DNA of 64,000 bases, taken from assembly GCA_037349315.1 (NCBI GenBank), contig JBAIAC010000057.1:10819501-10883500 (forward strand), read 5' to 3'. The notes under the pieces are model-generated. The model made no database searches and was not told where the DNA came from. It saw only the letters and a program-made list of their open reading frames with translations. Numbering within the stretch: position 1 is the first letter of the stretch; the number at the start of each line of letters is the position of its first letter. The stretch comes from Chelydra serpentina (lineage: Eukaryota; Chordata; Testudines; Chelydridae). This document shows, one piece after another, positions 12,778-24,900 of this stretch. The position numbers and the translations under genes are program-made.

Positions 12778-15758
12778 ACCGCTACTGGCTGCTACATCAA
12801 TTGCTAGCCACAGGTGGCTGGAATTGGGGCAAACCCCCCCGCTGCAGACAAGGCAGCTCAGCCCTTCAGTGACACAGATACAAAACCACAGGACAATGGG
12901 CCTCACCTGGCCAGCAGAACCTCTCTTACCAGGGAGGACGTGCAAGGAGAGGACCCAGTTGGACTCTCCAATGCCAGGGGGAGTTTGCAGTTCAAAGAGA
13001 CATATCTTTACTCATCCATGGAGCACATTGAAGCCACAGCCATGCTGCTTCTAATGCTGGTTTGACTGGCACTTTTATATCAGGGCTGGACTTGGATTAT
13101 TCAGTGGGGGAGATCCCCATAGCACACGGCTGCATTAGGAAAACCAACTGTTTTCCCCACCTCCAGTTCTAGAGAACACACTAATGCTGCTCAGAGTCTC
13201 CGCTTCACAGATTCTCCCTGAAGAACCAGGGCTACAGAGCCCCTGCCAGAGCAACCGTGGCCTTTCGTCTAGGTACACAACAGCCACCTCCAGATGGAGA
13301 CCTAGCACCCTGGGACTGTTGTGTATTGAGATGCCAGAAAACCCCATCCCTTTGGTTAGCTCAGATGCCTTTCCACCCAGTATCCATTGCAGGCTCTGTC
13401 TGGCATTCTCCCCGGGCAGGGATAAGCTGCATTCAAGAAGGGGTTAAGAAAATGTGCTTGTTTCCATTTTTAAGACAGAATTTAATGTGATGGCACATGA
13501 CCAAATTTCCTACCCGTTAACCAATAGCTATTCTGCAAATATTGAAAATCCAAACAAGCCTTTCAGGGGAAGTAGGGGGGGGGATGAATTTTGGACAGAT
13601 TGAAATAAAAAGCTACTTTCCCCTTCCCCTCTGGAATTTTGCACACACAAAAAAACCAACCCCAACCTATTGACAATGGAATCTGCAGCTAACAAGATTG
13701 CTACATGGCTTATTATAGGCCAAATTTTCAGAGGTATTTAGGTCCCTAAAAATGCAGATAAGCACCTAGTAAGATTTTCAAATCTGGCAATGAGTAAAAA
13801 TAAAGCAAGATTAGATCAAAATTCCTGTAGCTCAGGTTTGCCACCCAAATCCACATTTTTAGGCACCTATGAGTGGCTTGCTTTTCACTTCAAAAGAGGG
13901 AGCGGTGCCCGCTCAACATCTCAAACAAAAAAAATCAAGCCATGATTAGCTGCCTAAATATTCCTTTAGGCGCGCAGCGCTAGGCACGCATGTTTGACAA
14001 TTTTCACACTAAGTGCCCGACTAGCAGATTTCAGTTTAAATGACAGCTGAAAATGTGTCTGTTTCACGGTGTGCAGATGATTGGTCTCTGATTGGCCGAA
14101 GCATGATATGCGCCAAGCCAATCAGAAAGCAGCAAGTCAATAAGCAAGCACCACCGCGACATTGGCGAACCAGAGGGGTCTGCCAGCCAATGGCACATCC
14201 TGGAAACCAAGCGCCGTTCCGTTTCGAGGGGGCTGTGGATAACGGTCCAGATCTCACTGCTAAGACCCTGTCCCTCAGAGGATCCCAAGGCACGACATGG
14301 AAACGGGTATTAGTCCCGCCTCATAGGAAGCACAGAGAAAGTCAACGGCCTGGTTTTCACAGCGCGCTTGCACTGTCATTCAGAACGCTCTTACGCTACC
14401 TTGGCAATCCCACATTTAATCCACTCTGTTCCCCGAATCTACCATGGAAGGAGATGGGGGGGCAGTTGGTCTCCTTGGGGACCCAGCCTCGCCTGTGACA
14501 CTTGGGGCTCCTCCCACTTTACGAGACGGATCCTACGCTAACCCAACAATAAATTTAGAGAAGGGCTGATCCAATCGGGAAGGGTCTGGGGTAACCCTGG
14601 ACTCGGGGGCTCGCATGGGAACAACGGCCCATTTACTGGATATGTGTGACACTCGCAGCAGGTCGCTTGGCACCAGTCTAGAGGGAGCAGATCCAAGTGA
14701 CCAACTGAGAGCCAGGGCAGCCAGTCATTTCAGTGAGAGAGGATGGGGCCTAGGGTCAGTGGAAGGGGAGGGCGGAGATGCAGTTGGAATTCCTCCCATC
14801 GCAGGTGAGTGGGTGGGTGTGTCCCCGTCTCACCACGCCCTCCCCCCCAGACTTGCCTTGTTTCAAGTTTCATTACAAGATGTCAGAGCAGGTCCGTGGT
14901 AAGTTCCCCCCAAAGGCCATGGTGGGGGGGAATTCTCAGCTGACTGTTCAGATCAAAAGCCACCTGACGGCTGCAATGACAAACCAGGTTTCACTCGGCT
15001 TTTCCGGGTTGACTCGGATCCCGTACGCGCCAAGAAAAACATCCAGGGAGGGGGAAGCAAGACCCACCTGGGTCAGATCCAAAGGGGCCGCCCGGGCCCT
15101 GCAGCACGAAACAGACAAGTGTCCCGCAGCTGTGCTGCCGTCAAGATCCCTACGGGCCCCCGAGCAGCTGCCGGAGCTTAAGGATTTCTTCATTCACACA
15201 CACACACACGCCACCCACCCCCAGATTTCAGGGAACGGGATCTCTTGCCCCACCACGCAAATCCCCTGGCAGAGCACAGAGCGTTCCACTCCCCCTCCGC
15301 CCCCCAGACACAGCCGCCCTGTGTGTTCCATAGACTGGTCGCTTCGGGGGGGGGGATGCGAAGATTCACTCTCCATGACAGAGTCCCAGTCTCCCAGGGG
15401 TCCTTGCCTGGCACCAAAATCCCCAGACAGGCCAGGATAAACGGGCGACGGCGCTCCATTCCTGCAGCGGGTTCTTCGGGGACGCGGTGGGAGACGCCTC
15501 CCCGGGTTGCCCTCTGGGGTCTTGCATTGCACTGCCTGCTACGCCCAGTCTGTGCTGGCCCCAGCGGCACAGAAGAGGAGCTGTGGAGACCACGCACAGG
15601 TGGGGCGGAGCGGGAGGAAGCCCTGCCCCATGAGAGGTCTCCATGGCCCTGCTCTGGTGGCCGGGAGGGCAGGGGCTCCGGCAACGCTTCAAGTCAAAGC
15701 CCCGGACTCCCGCCAGGCCGTTAGCACCACAGGTAGGGAGAGGGGCCCCCTCGCCGGC

Positions 15759-15973
15759 TCAGTTCCTCAGCAGGTCGCCAAGGTCATAGGCCTCGAAGAG
15801 GTCGCTCACTCCCTCACCCCCCTCCAGCCCCCACAGGTAGTCGTCCTGGTCGAGGGGCGGCGAGAAGCTGACGAAGGGGGCGGCGTCGCCGTAGGGCAGC
15901 TGGTCCTCCGTCTGCTGCAGCAGGTGATGGGGCATGTCGAGGAGCCCGTCCTCCACCTCCATCAGGGGCTCGG
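15759..15973 (-). CDS. E2F2: E2F2 coding exon 7 (transactivation and RB-binding)
   Basis: 215 bp ending in TGA (15759-15761). Encodes [32 protein letters not shown] and [14 protein letters not shown], nearly identical to the human C-terminal pocket-protein-binding peptide. The acceptor is a pyrimidine-rich CCCCCAG, phase 1. Confidence 0.95.
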
Positions 15974-18900
15974 CTGGGGGAATCGGAGAGAGGGAAGGGA
16001 GAGCTTGGAACCAGCGTGGCGGAGCTCGGCGCGTTCAGCCTGCCCCCGGCACCCCCTCGCACCATGGGCCAGGTGCCCCACGAGCCCCCCATTCACCATG
16101 GGAGGAGCCTGGGGAGGGCAGGCAGCGGGTAGGAGTCTCCCGCCCGGCCCTCTCAATGCCCCTGAAACCCAGCCTCCAGCTCGTAATTATCTCCCGCTGT
16201 TACAGTCCTGGGAGCCCCACCCCACCCACAGCTCTGCCCATGCCCCTCCACCCCACCCCCGCAGCTCCCCGTTATACCAGTCCTGGGATCCCCACCCACA
16301 GCTCTGCCAGTGTCCCTCCCCCTCACTCCGCAGCCCCCTGTTCTACCAGTCCTGGGGGCCCCACCCCACCCACAGCTCTGCCTGTGCCCCCTGCACCCCA
16401 CCCCGCAGCCCCCCGTTCTACCAGACCTGGGAGCCCCACCCCACCCACAGCTCTGCCTGTGCCCAGGGCCGGCGCTACCATTAGGTGACCCTAGGCAGTT
16501 GCCTAGGGTGCCAGGATTTGGGGGGCGGCATCGCAGGTCCCTCTCCCGCCGCCCTGGGCAGCAAAAAAGCTGGCGCCGCCCCTGCCGGTGCCCCTCCATC
16601 CCACCCCGCAGCCCCCCTGCAATTCCAGCCCTGAGCCCCCAGCCAGACCCCGCCCTGCTTTGCTAATGCCCCTCGCTGGCAAAGGGCGGGCCGGGGTTCC
16701 AGGAAGCCATACGGGAAGCGGGGCCTTGCCGAAGGCCGCTTGGCAATTCGCGGACCTGGAGGCTGTGAGGGCTGGATCTTGGCGCAGAGCCGGAGGCGGG
16801 TACGGCAGCCCCCCGGGCGAGAGCTCAGTGAAAGAGAACGTTAAACCGACAGCCTCAGACTGGGGGGAGGAGAGGCCAGGCCTGGCCAGAGACCCCTGCA
16901 GCCCCAACTGGGCGTTACCTTTCCCTGGGGAGGGGTCGGTGCCATCGCTGCTGTCCTGGAGGGAGTGGGAGGGGAAGCTGCTCTCCTTGGCGGGGCTGTC
17001 CTCCAGGATCTCCTCCGGGCACAGGTACACCTCGATGGGGCCGTTGGTGCTCTTCAAGTGGAGCTGCACGTTCTCCTGCCCAGAGAGGGGAGGGGTCAGC
17101 GGGATCCATCACACAGGGGATCCCCTCTCCCACCCCTCCCTGCACAGAGCCGGCAGCTTGGCCAGCAGAGGGGGCTTCCCTGCTCCCCTGCAGCAGGGAT
17201 GACTCAGTGGGGAAGCCTCACTCAGCAGGGCCTTGCCCTCAACGGGGGGTGGGGGAGGAGAAGCAAAGACAAGTGCACGGGAAACAGAGCTCCCAGCCGG
17301 GGGCCCAACCCTGTCCCACAAGCCCTAAAGTCACCTCAGGGCGGGAGGCAGAGATGAAGTTTCTTGACCCCTTAACTGACTGCTTCTTGGAGCAGCTAGT
17401 CCTGGAACCCGCCAGAGGAGAGGCAATTCTTGATTTAGTCCTAAGTGGAGCACAGGATCAGGTCCAAGAGGTGAATATAGCTGGACCGCTTGGTAACAGT
17501 GACCATAATATAATTAAATTTAACATCCCTGTGGCGGGGAAAACACCACAGTGGCCCAACACTGTAGCATTTAATTTCAGAAAGGGGGACGCCACAAAAA
17601 TGAGGACGTTAAACAGAAATTAAAAGGTACAGTGCAAAAAGCAAAATCCCTGCAAGCTGCATGGGAACGTTTTGGAGACACCATAATAGAGGTTCAATTT
17701 AAATGTATACCCCGTATTAAAAATCATAGTAAGAGAACCAAAAAAGAGCCACCGTGGCTAAACAATGAAGTAAAAGAAGCAATGAGAGGCAAAAAGTGGA
17801 AGATAAATCCTAGTGAGGAAAATAGAACGGAGCATAAACTCTGGCAAATGAAGTGTAAAAATATAATTAGGAAGGCCAAAAAAGAATTTGAAGAACAGCT
17901 AGCCAAAGACTCAACAAGTAATAGCAATTTAAAAAAAAAAAATACATCAGAAGCAGGAAGCCTGCTAAACAACTCGGGGGGCCACTGGACGATCGAGATG
18001 CTAAAGGAGCACTCAAGGACGATAAGGCCATTGCGAAGAAACTAAATGAATTCTTTGCATTGGTCTTCACGCCTGAGGATGTGAGGGAGATTCCCAAACC
18101 TGAGCCATTCTTTTTAGGTGACAAATCTGAGGTACTGTCCCAGATTGAGGTGTCATTAGAGGTGGTTTTGGAACAAATTGATAAACTAAACACTAATAAG
18201 TCACCAGGACCAGATGGTATTCACCCAAGAGTTCTGCAATTTCACATTTGAGTTCCTTCAGAACTACTAACTAGTCTGTAACCTATCATTTAAATCAACT
18301 TCTGTACCAGATGACTGGAGGATAGCTAATGTGATGGCAATTTTTAAAAAGGGCTCCAGAGGAGACCCTGGCAATTACAGGCCGGTAAGCCTGACTTTAG
18401 TACCAGACAAACTGGTTGAAACTATAGTAAAGAACAAAATTGTCAGACATATAGATGAGCATAATTTGTTGGGGAAGAGTCAACATGTCTTTTGTAAAGG
18501 GAAATCACGCCTCGCCAATCTACTAGAATTCTTTGAGGGGGTCAACAAGCATGTGGACAAGGGGGATTCAGTGGATATAGTATACTTAGATTTTCAGAAA
18601 GGTCCCTCACCAAAGGCTCTTAAGCAAAGTAAGCTGTCATGGGATAAGAGGGAAGGTCCTCTCATGGATTGGTAACTGGTTAAAAGATAGGAAACAAAGG
18701 GTAGGAATAAATGGTCCATTTTCAGAATGGAGAGAGGTAAATAGTGATGTTCCCCCGGGGATCTGTACTGGGCCCAGTCCTATTTAACATATTCATACAC
18801 GATCTGGGAAAAAGGGTAAACAGTGAGGTGGAAAAATTCGCAGAAGATACAAAACTACTCAAGATAGTTAAGTCCCAGGCAGACTGCGAAGAGCTACAAA

Positions 18901-21900
18901 AGGATGTCTCAAAACTGGGTGACGGCAACAAAATGGCTAATGAAATTCAGTGTTGATAAATGCAAAGTAATGCACATTGGAAAACATAATCCCAACTATA
19001 CATGTAAAATGATGGGGTCTAAATTAACTGTCACCACGCAAGAAGGAGATCTTGAAGTCATTGTGGATAGTTCTCTGAAAACATCCACTCAAATGGGCAG
19101 CGACAGTCAAAAAAGCGAACAGAATGTTGGGAATCATTAAGAAAGGAATAGATAATAAGACAGAAAATATCATATTGTCTCTATATAAATCCATGGTACG
19201 CACACATCTTGAATACTGCGTGCAGATGTGGTCGCCCCATCTCAAAAAAGATAGATTGGAATTGGAAAAGGTTCAGAAAAGGGTGACAAAAATGATTAGG
19301 GGTATGGAACGGCTGCCATATGAGGAGAGATTAATAAGACTGGGACTTCTCGGTTTCGAAAAGAGACGACTAAGGGGGGGGGTCTATAATAGAGGTCTAT
19401 AAAATCATGACTGGTGTAGAGAAAGTAAATAAGGAAGTGTTATTTACTCCTTTTCGTTACACAAAAACTAGGGGTCACCCAATGAAATTAATAGGCAGCA
19501 GGTTTAAAACAAACAAAATGAAGTATTTCTTCACACAACACACAGTCAGTCAATCTGTGGAACTCCTTGCCAGAGGAGGTTGTGAAGGCCAAGACTATAA
19601 CAGGGTTCAAAAAAGAACTAGATAAATTAATGGAGGATAGGTCCATCAACAGCTATTGATGGGCAGGGATGGTGTCCCTAACCTCTGTTTACCAGAAGCT
19701 AGGAACGGGCAACAAGGAATGGATCACTTGATGATTCCCTGTTCATTCCCTCTGGGGCAACTGGCTTTGGCCACTGTCGTAAGACAGGACACTGGGCTAG
19801 ATGGACCTATGGTCTGACCCAGTATGGGCGTTGTTATGTTCTCCCTGCCAAGCAGCCACTTCTAGCCCCTCTGGGCACCTATGCTAGGGGCAGCTGAGCC
19901 AAGGTTGGCTCCTCAAGTGAGGCCCCTAGTCCCACGGGACATGCTTAGAATTCAGTGGTCCTGGGGTTAAGGCACCAGGGTGGGACTCAGGAGACCTGGG
20001 GTCAACTCCCAGCCACTGATTTCCTGTGTGATCTCGGGGAAGTCGCTGCATCTCTCCGGGCCTCAGTTTCCCCATCTGTAAAATGGGGATAGTTGCCCTT
20101 CCTGTCTATCTAGGCTCACACAATGGGGTACAGAGCTCAGATGGGGTCTCCGCTGTGGGCCCGGAGGGTGGGTTTTCCCTACATGCAGAGCCCTCCTCCG
20201 GCGCACTCACTTCATTGAAGTCCGGCACCTCCAGCTTGGTTTCCGGGGGGGCCTTGACCGCTATCACTGTCTGCTCCTGGAAGTTGCTGATGGCGCGGAT
20301 GTCCTGGTAGGTGACGTATGCTAACGTGGGGGGTGGAATTAAGGCAATACTGGCCACAGACTGAATCTTCTCAGCCCACAAATGACAACAGAGTCGGTTC
20401 TCTGCAGATCTCACGTGCCGGACCCTCCCCTCAAAAACAGGCAGGTTCCCACCCCTGCCCATGAAGGCATCCTCCCTGCCAAGCAGAGATTAGGAACCTC
20501 TTCTTCTATCCTGAGAGGGACACAGGACAATGTGCCTCTCCCCACGACGAGGCCTTGCCCACCACGCTCACCACTGCCACTCCCCCCAGGGCAGGCAGCA
20601 AGGCACTGTGGTAGACGGAGCTGAACGCCCCTGCCCGAGTCCACAGGCTGGTGCCAGGCTATCACCCCATGGCTCCAAGAATGCCGCTGGCCCCCTCTTT
20701 GTTACTGAGCCAACCCCAGAGTCCCGGGTCTGTGAGGATTGGCATGTGGCCATCTCCACGTCTGCTCCGCCGCCCCCCCCAACCCGGGGGGGGGCAGCAC
20801 AGCTGGGAAAGGCCTGGGATAAGACAGCTGCTAGAGGGAACGCTTTCTTGGCTGCAGAACCCAAGCCGTGGGGCTCGCTGGCAGAGGAGAGGAGATGGGA
20901 TCCAAGCCAAACTGTGCTCAGACAGGAAGGCAAGGTCCACCGGGAGCAGGCGCTTTCCCCAGACAGCTCGGAAAGAGAGCGCACACGGTGACCAGTCAAA
21001 ATTCAGCCCCTGCCCGGGGGCGGGAGCAGCTTTATTAGCAACAAGGCAGGAGTTCAGCCCAAGTCTCTTCCCCAGGTTGCGCTGCTCCTAGGCTCCTCCC
21101 TTCGGGCTGCTCAGCCCTCACCCTAGATCCTCCCTCAGACCCAATATCCCTCTGAAGGTCATTTTCAGACTGGGTTTGCTTGTGATGCAGAGACACCCCC
21201 CCACCCTTTCTCCGTAACCCTTTGCCTCCCCGTGAAGGATATCTCTGGTTAGTCGCATCCTCGGTCAGGTGCTTCAGCTGGAGGGTGCAGTCCTGGATGC
21301 GCTCATCCAACGTTCTCTCGGTCTTGGCCAGCTCGGCCAGCTCTTGGCACAGGGACTGCTGCTTCACCGTCACAGAGGTGTCCTCGAAAATTCCTGTGCC
21401 CCTGGGGAGACAAGCAGAGCCGGCCACTGAGGGTCAGTGGAAAGCAGCGCGCTGCGGGGGAGGAGAGGGAGCGTCACCCGCCTCAGCAGGGACAGCGCGA
21501 GGTCTCCTGTGAGGGAGCACGTCGCTTTCACAAGACGTGCATCTCCGAGCGCGCTGCAAAGCAGCATTGTAAATACTTGTTGCTAAACAGCTCTGTGAAA
21601 GAAAACAAGCAGGGCTAGAGATCGGCCTGAAAGCAGAGCCCCCAGAGCCAGGATTTTAGAACCGTTCAAAGACAAAGCCATGCTAGGCGGGGCTTGGGCC
21701 GGTCTCTGCAAACTGGATTTGGTGACAGCTGCCTCCAACTCTGTTCATTCCATCGTAAAATAACCTGGCACATGTACCCCACTCGCTGCCAGCAAGGCTG
21801 GGAACACAGGAATCTCCATTGGATGAGATCCCGTACTCCTGCCAGCTCACCGCACGTCTCTGACAACAGCCAGCAGCTGACTCAGCAGCGCATGGTGCGA

Positions 21901-24900
21901 GACTCCTACGGCGGACAATTAGAGTGGCCTGCCAGAGGGGAAGTGTCTGCTAACCCCAGGCAGCCAGTGCTTTGCTTGTGCCCTGAAGCATCAGAGTTTG
22001 TAACAGCCGGTCGCACTGGATCCTGCTGAGCTATTGACCTCAGCGTGATCTTGTGGCAGGGAGTTCCACAGGTTACCTTATGGCTCATGTACAAGTATTC
22101 ACTGTATTCTCCCTTGTGGTAGTGTGTGGGGGGAGGGTCGGGGACAAGGGGGGAGAGAATAAGACCATTGTGCTTAATGTGAGATAAGAGTCCAAACTCT
22201 GCTCTGTCGGCCTGATCCAGGCTGGGGTGGGAGCAGAGCCGACAAGCTATTTCAGTACGGTTCAGCCAGCCAGCTCAAATGTCACATCATTGGAAGAGCT
22301 ACGTTCTGGTCTCGCCTACGGTGCTGGGTTTAAACTCTGTCCTCATGGAGGCGCTTCCCATCCAGACTCACGGGCCAAACCGCGTTAGAAACCAGCCTCG
22401 TTGGCTCAGTGTCTGACCCTGGATCCTAACTCAGGCTCCTTCCTGCGCTGACTTGGGGAACAAAGACCCAGATCCGTGCAACCCCCTAGAACAGACACAG
22501 GGAAGGTCACGCCACCCCCAGACAAGACTCTGCACTTGAACAAACAAGGCCCTTCAGAGCAGACGGTCCCAGCATAGCTGGTACCAGCCCCAGAGGCCTG
22601 ATCTCCGCCCGCACTGTCTCTTCCGCACAGAGCCCCTTACATCCACTGGATGTTGTTCTTGGATTTCTTCCGGATGAGCTGAATCCCCTCCAGCACGTTG
22701 GTGATGTCGTAGATCCGGCGCTTCTGCACCTCCAACACCTCGGCCGCCCGGTTCAGGTCCAGCACCCCGTCCTCCGACTCGCTCAGCAGGTGGATGAACT
22801 TCTTGGTCAGCAGCCCCAGGGAGGTGTCGTACCGCGTCTTCTCCCCGGGCGACTTGGGGGCTGTCGTGGGTGGGGAGAGAGGAGACGGGTCAGGTGGGCT
22901 GAGCCGGGGAGAGGAGCTGAGAAAAGTCACAATGCCGCCCACAGAACGGGCCGGGCTGATTCAACAGCTGCTGGCTGCTAGAGACACGCAGGGCCCCACC
23001 CATGGGGGCTGCCGTGAGCGCAGCCTGCAATGGGTTTGGGTCCCTCCCCTTTAGCGCAAGCTTGCAGTGCTGAGGGGCCCGGGGTTCAAACCCCACGGCG
23101 GGTCTGGGCCGTTACTGACAATCTGTAACTGTATAGATCACTGTTGCAACCACGGTTATATATTTGCGGCAAATATCGTACCAAGGCTGTGACGTAAGGT
23201 GTCTAAGACAAGGTTATGGTTTGCTGGTGATGATTATACTACTTACTCTAGGTAGTTACTTACTCTTGGGGCTGGGGATTCGAGTGACTGTCCTGCCCTT
23301 CCCCTTGGGCGTCCGGAATTCTGGGATGCCCGGCTGGCCGGTCCCTTCCAGATCCAGCTTCCTTTTGGCCTGATGGGCAAGAGAGCGAATTCCAGCGTTA
23401 GTTCAAGAGACCGGCCGCCAACCGTAGCACCCACGACCCCCGATTGCCCGCCCAGCACCCACGACCAAGGCCCAGCGGCGTCTCATCCGTCGCCCTTTGA
23501 TCACACTGGGCCTTTCTGGCTTTGGAATGTAGGACCGTAAGCTCCCTGGAGCAGACAGCCTTTGTACAGCACCTAGCACGACAAGGCCCTGATCGGGGCT
23601 GGCGCTACGGTAAGGCGAATAAATGAAATCGTAACCAGAGCTCGCGCCCGGCCTACAGCAGGGGTTTGCCGCGGCTGCAGCCCTAGGTGCCCAGCACTTG
23701 TGTTGGCCTCTAGCGTACGGAGCCTGGCTCCACCAGGGGATTGTATCAGCGCGGCAGCACCCGGAGGGGGGGGCTCAAATCCCCAGGGGGGCGGTTACCC
23801 CACCGGGTCAGATCCCTGCAGCTCCCCCTCCCACCAGGAACTCCATCATGGCCCAGCCTCTCTGCAGAGGGCAAGATGAGCAACAGGGGCCTGATCCCGC
23901 CAGGTCCTCGGCCCCGGTGGCCGGGAAACGGGGCGCTGGAGCTGCCTTTGAGGCCAGGTCGGTAGGGATGTTAAGCCGGCCGCCAGCGCGGAAGTCTGGA
24001 GGGGCACATGTACCTTGGAAGGAGACGGCCCAGCCTTGCTTCACTCCCACCCCCAGAGCGGGGGGCTGATTAGAACAGACCCTCTCAACACAACAGGATC
24101 CAGCGCCATGCTGGGATAGTCCCAGGAACGAGACTGTATTTTAATGCTCTTCTGGCAACGCCAGCCCAGCCCCCCCCCCCGACCCCCTGCTTAACCCAAC
24201 ACATGCAGTAAGCAGCCTCCAGCGCTCACTCTCTCTCTCTCCCTCTCCCTCCCCCCGCCAGGCTCAGAGCTGGGCACAGCCTGGCGCTGTTTGGGGCCCT
24301 GGTACAAACCCAGCACATGCAGCCCTCTGGGAGCGGGCGCAGGGCGTTACCGTGGCCGGCGGCTCCGCAGGCTATGGGGCATTCGCTGTTGGGTCACAGC
24401 CCCACACACTGAAGCCCAGGCGTCCGTGCCACTGAACCTCCATCCCGACTGGGCCCCCCGGCTGGCAGACGCGGGGTGGCAGAGAATGGACGGAGCCGGG
24501 TCTTGAGCTCCCGACCCCCAGGGCAGGGCTGAGGGGCCGCGGGCGCTGATCCCAGCCCCGCTGCTGCTTTGTGCCCAGAGGCCTTTCCCTGGCGCCGAGC
24601 GCGCGATCAGAGGGCCCAGCCACAGGAAAGCGCTTGCGTGAGACGCGTCCGGTTACAACAGCGGATTCTGGGAACCGGCTGCAGCTCAGCCCCTGTCCCA
24701 CGAGGAGCGTGGGGGCAGCCCTGGAAAAAGGCCCCACCCTGAACGCTTCCAATTGCACAACAGAAGCGGCGAGCGACCCCCGGCGGGTCGGGAAGGGGAA
24801 GCGGCACGTGGCAAGGCCGGGCGGCCGGCTCCCGGCAGCTGCCCGATCGCTTCCTGCCCACTTCCTGAGCGGCACTGGAGGCCGGCCCGGGCGCTGCCTG

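Larger units (their letters stand above)
11035..15758 (-). other. E2F2: Putative E2F2 3' UTR
   Basis: No other gene is visible downstream of the E2F2 stop. At 11052-11057 the minus strand carries AATAAA, followed by a GT-rich stretch. The preceding 300 bp (11060-11360) are AT-rich and look like a 3' UTR terminus. This would give a UTR of about 4.7 kb, similar in scale to the long human E2F2 UTR. It contains an inserted MITE at 12614-12777. Earlier polyadenylation is possible. Confidence 0.45.

Noticed and set aside
15507..16484. 325-codon plus-strand open frame
   Set aside because: It is antisense to E2F2 exon 7 and then runs through the 75-bp tandem array.
23040..23105. tRNA-like box B (GGGTTCAAACCCC)
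   Set aside because: No matching box A or cloverleaf could be drawn; at most a SINE relic.
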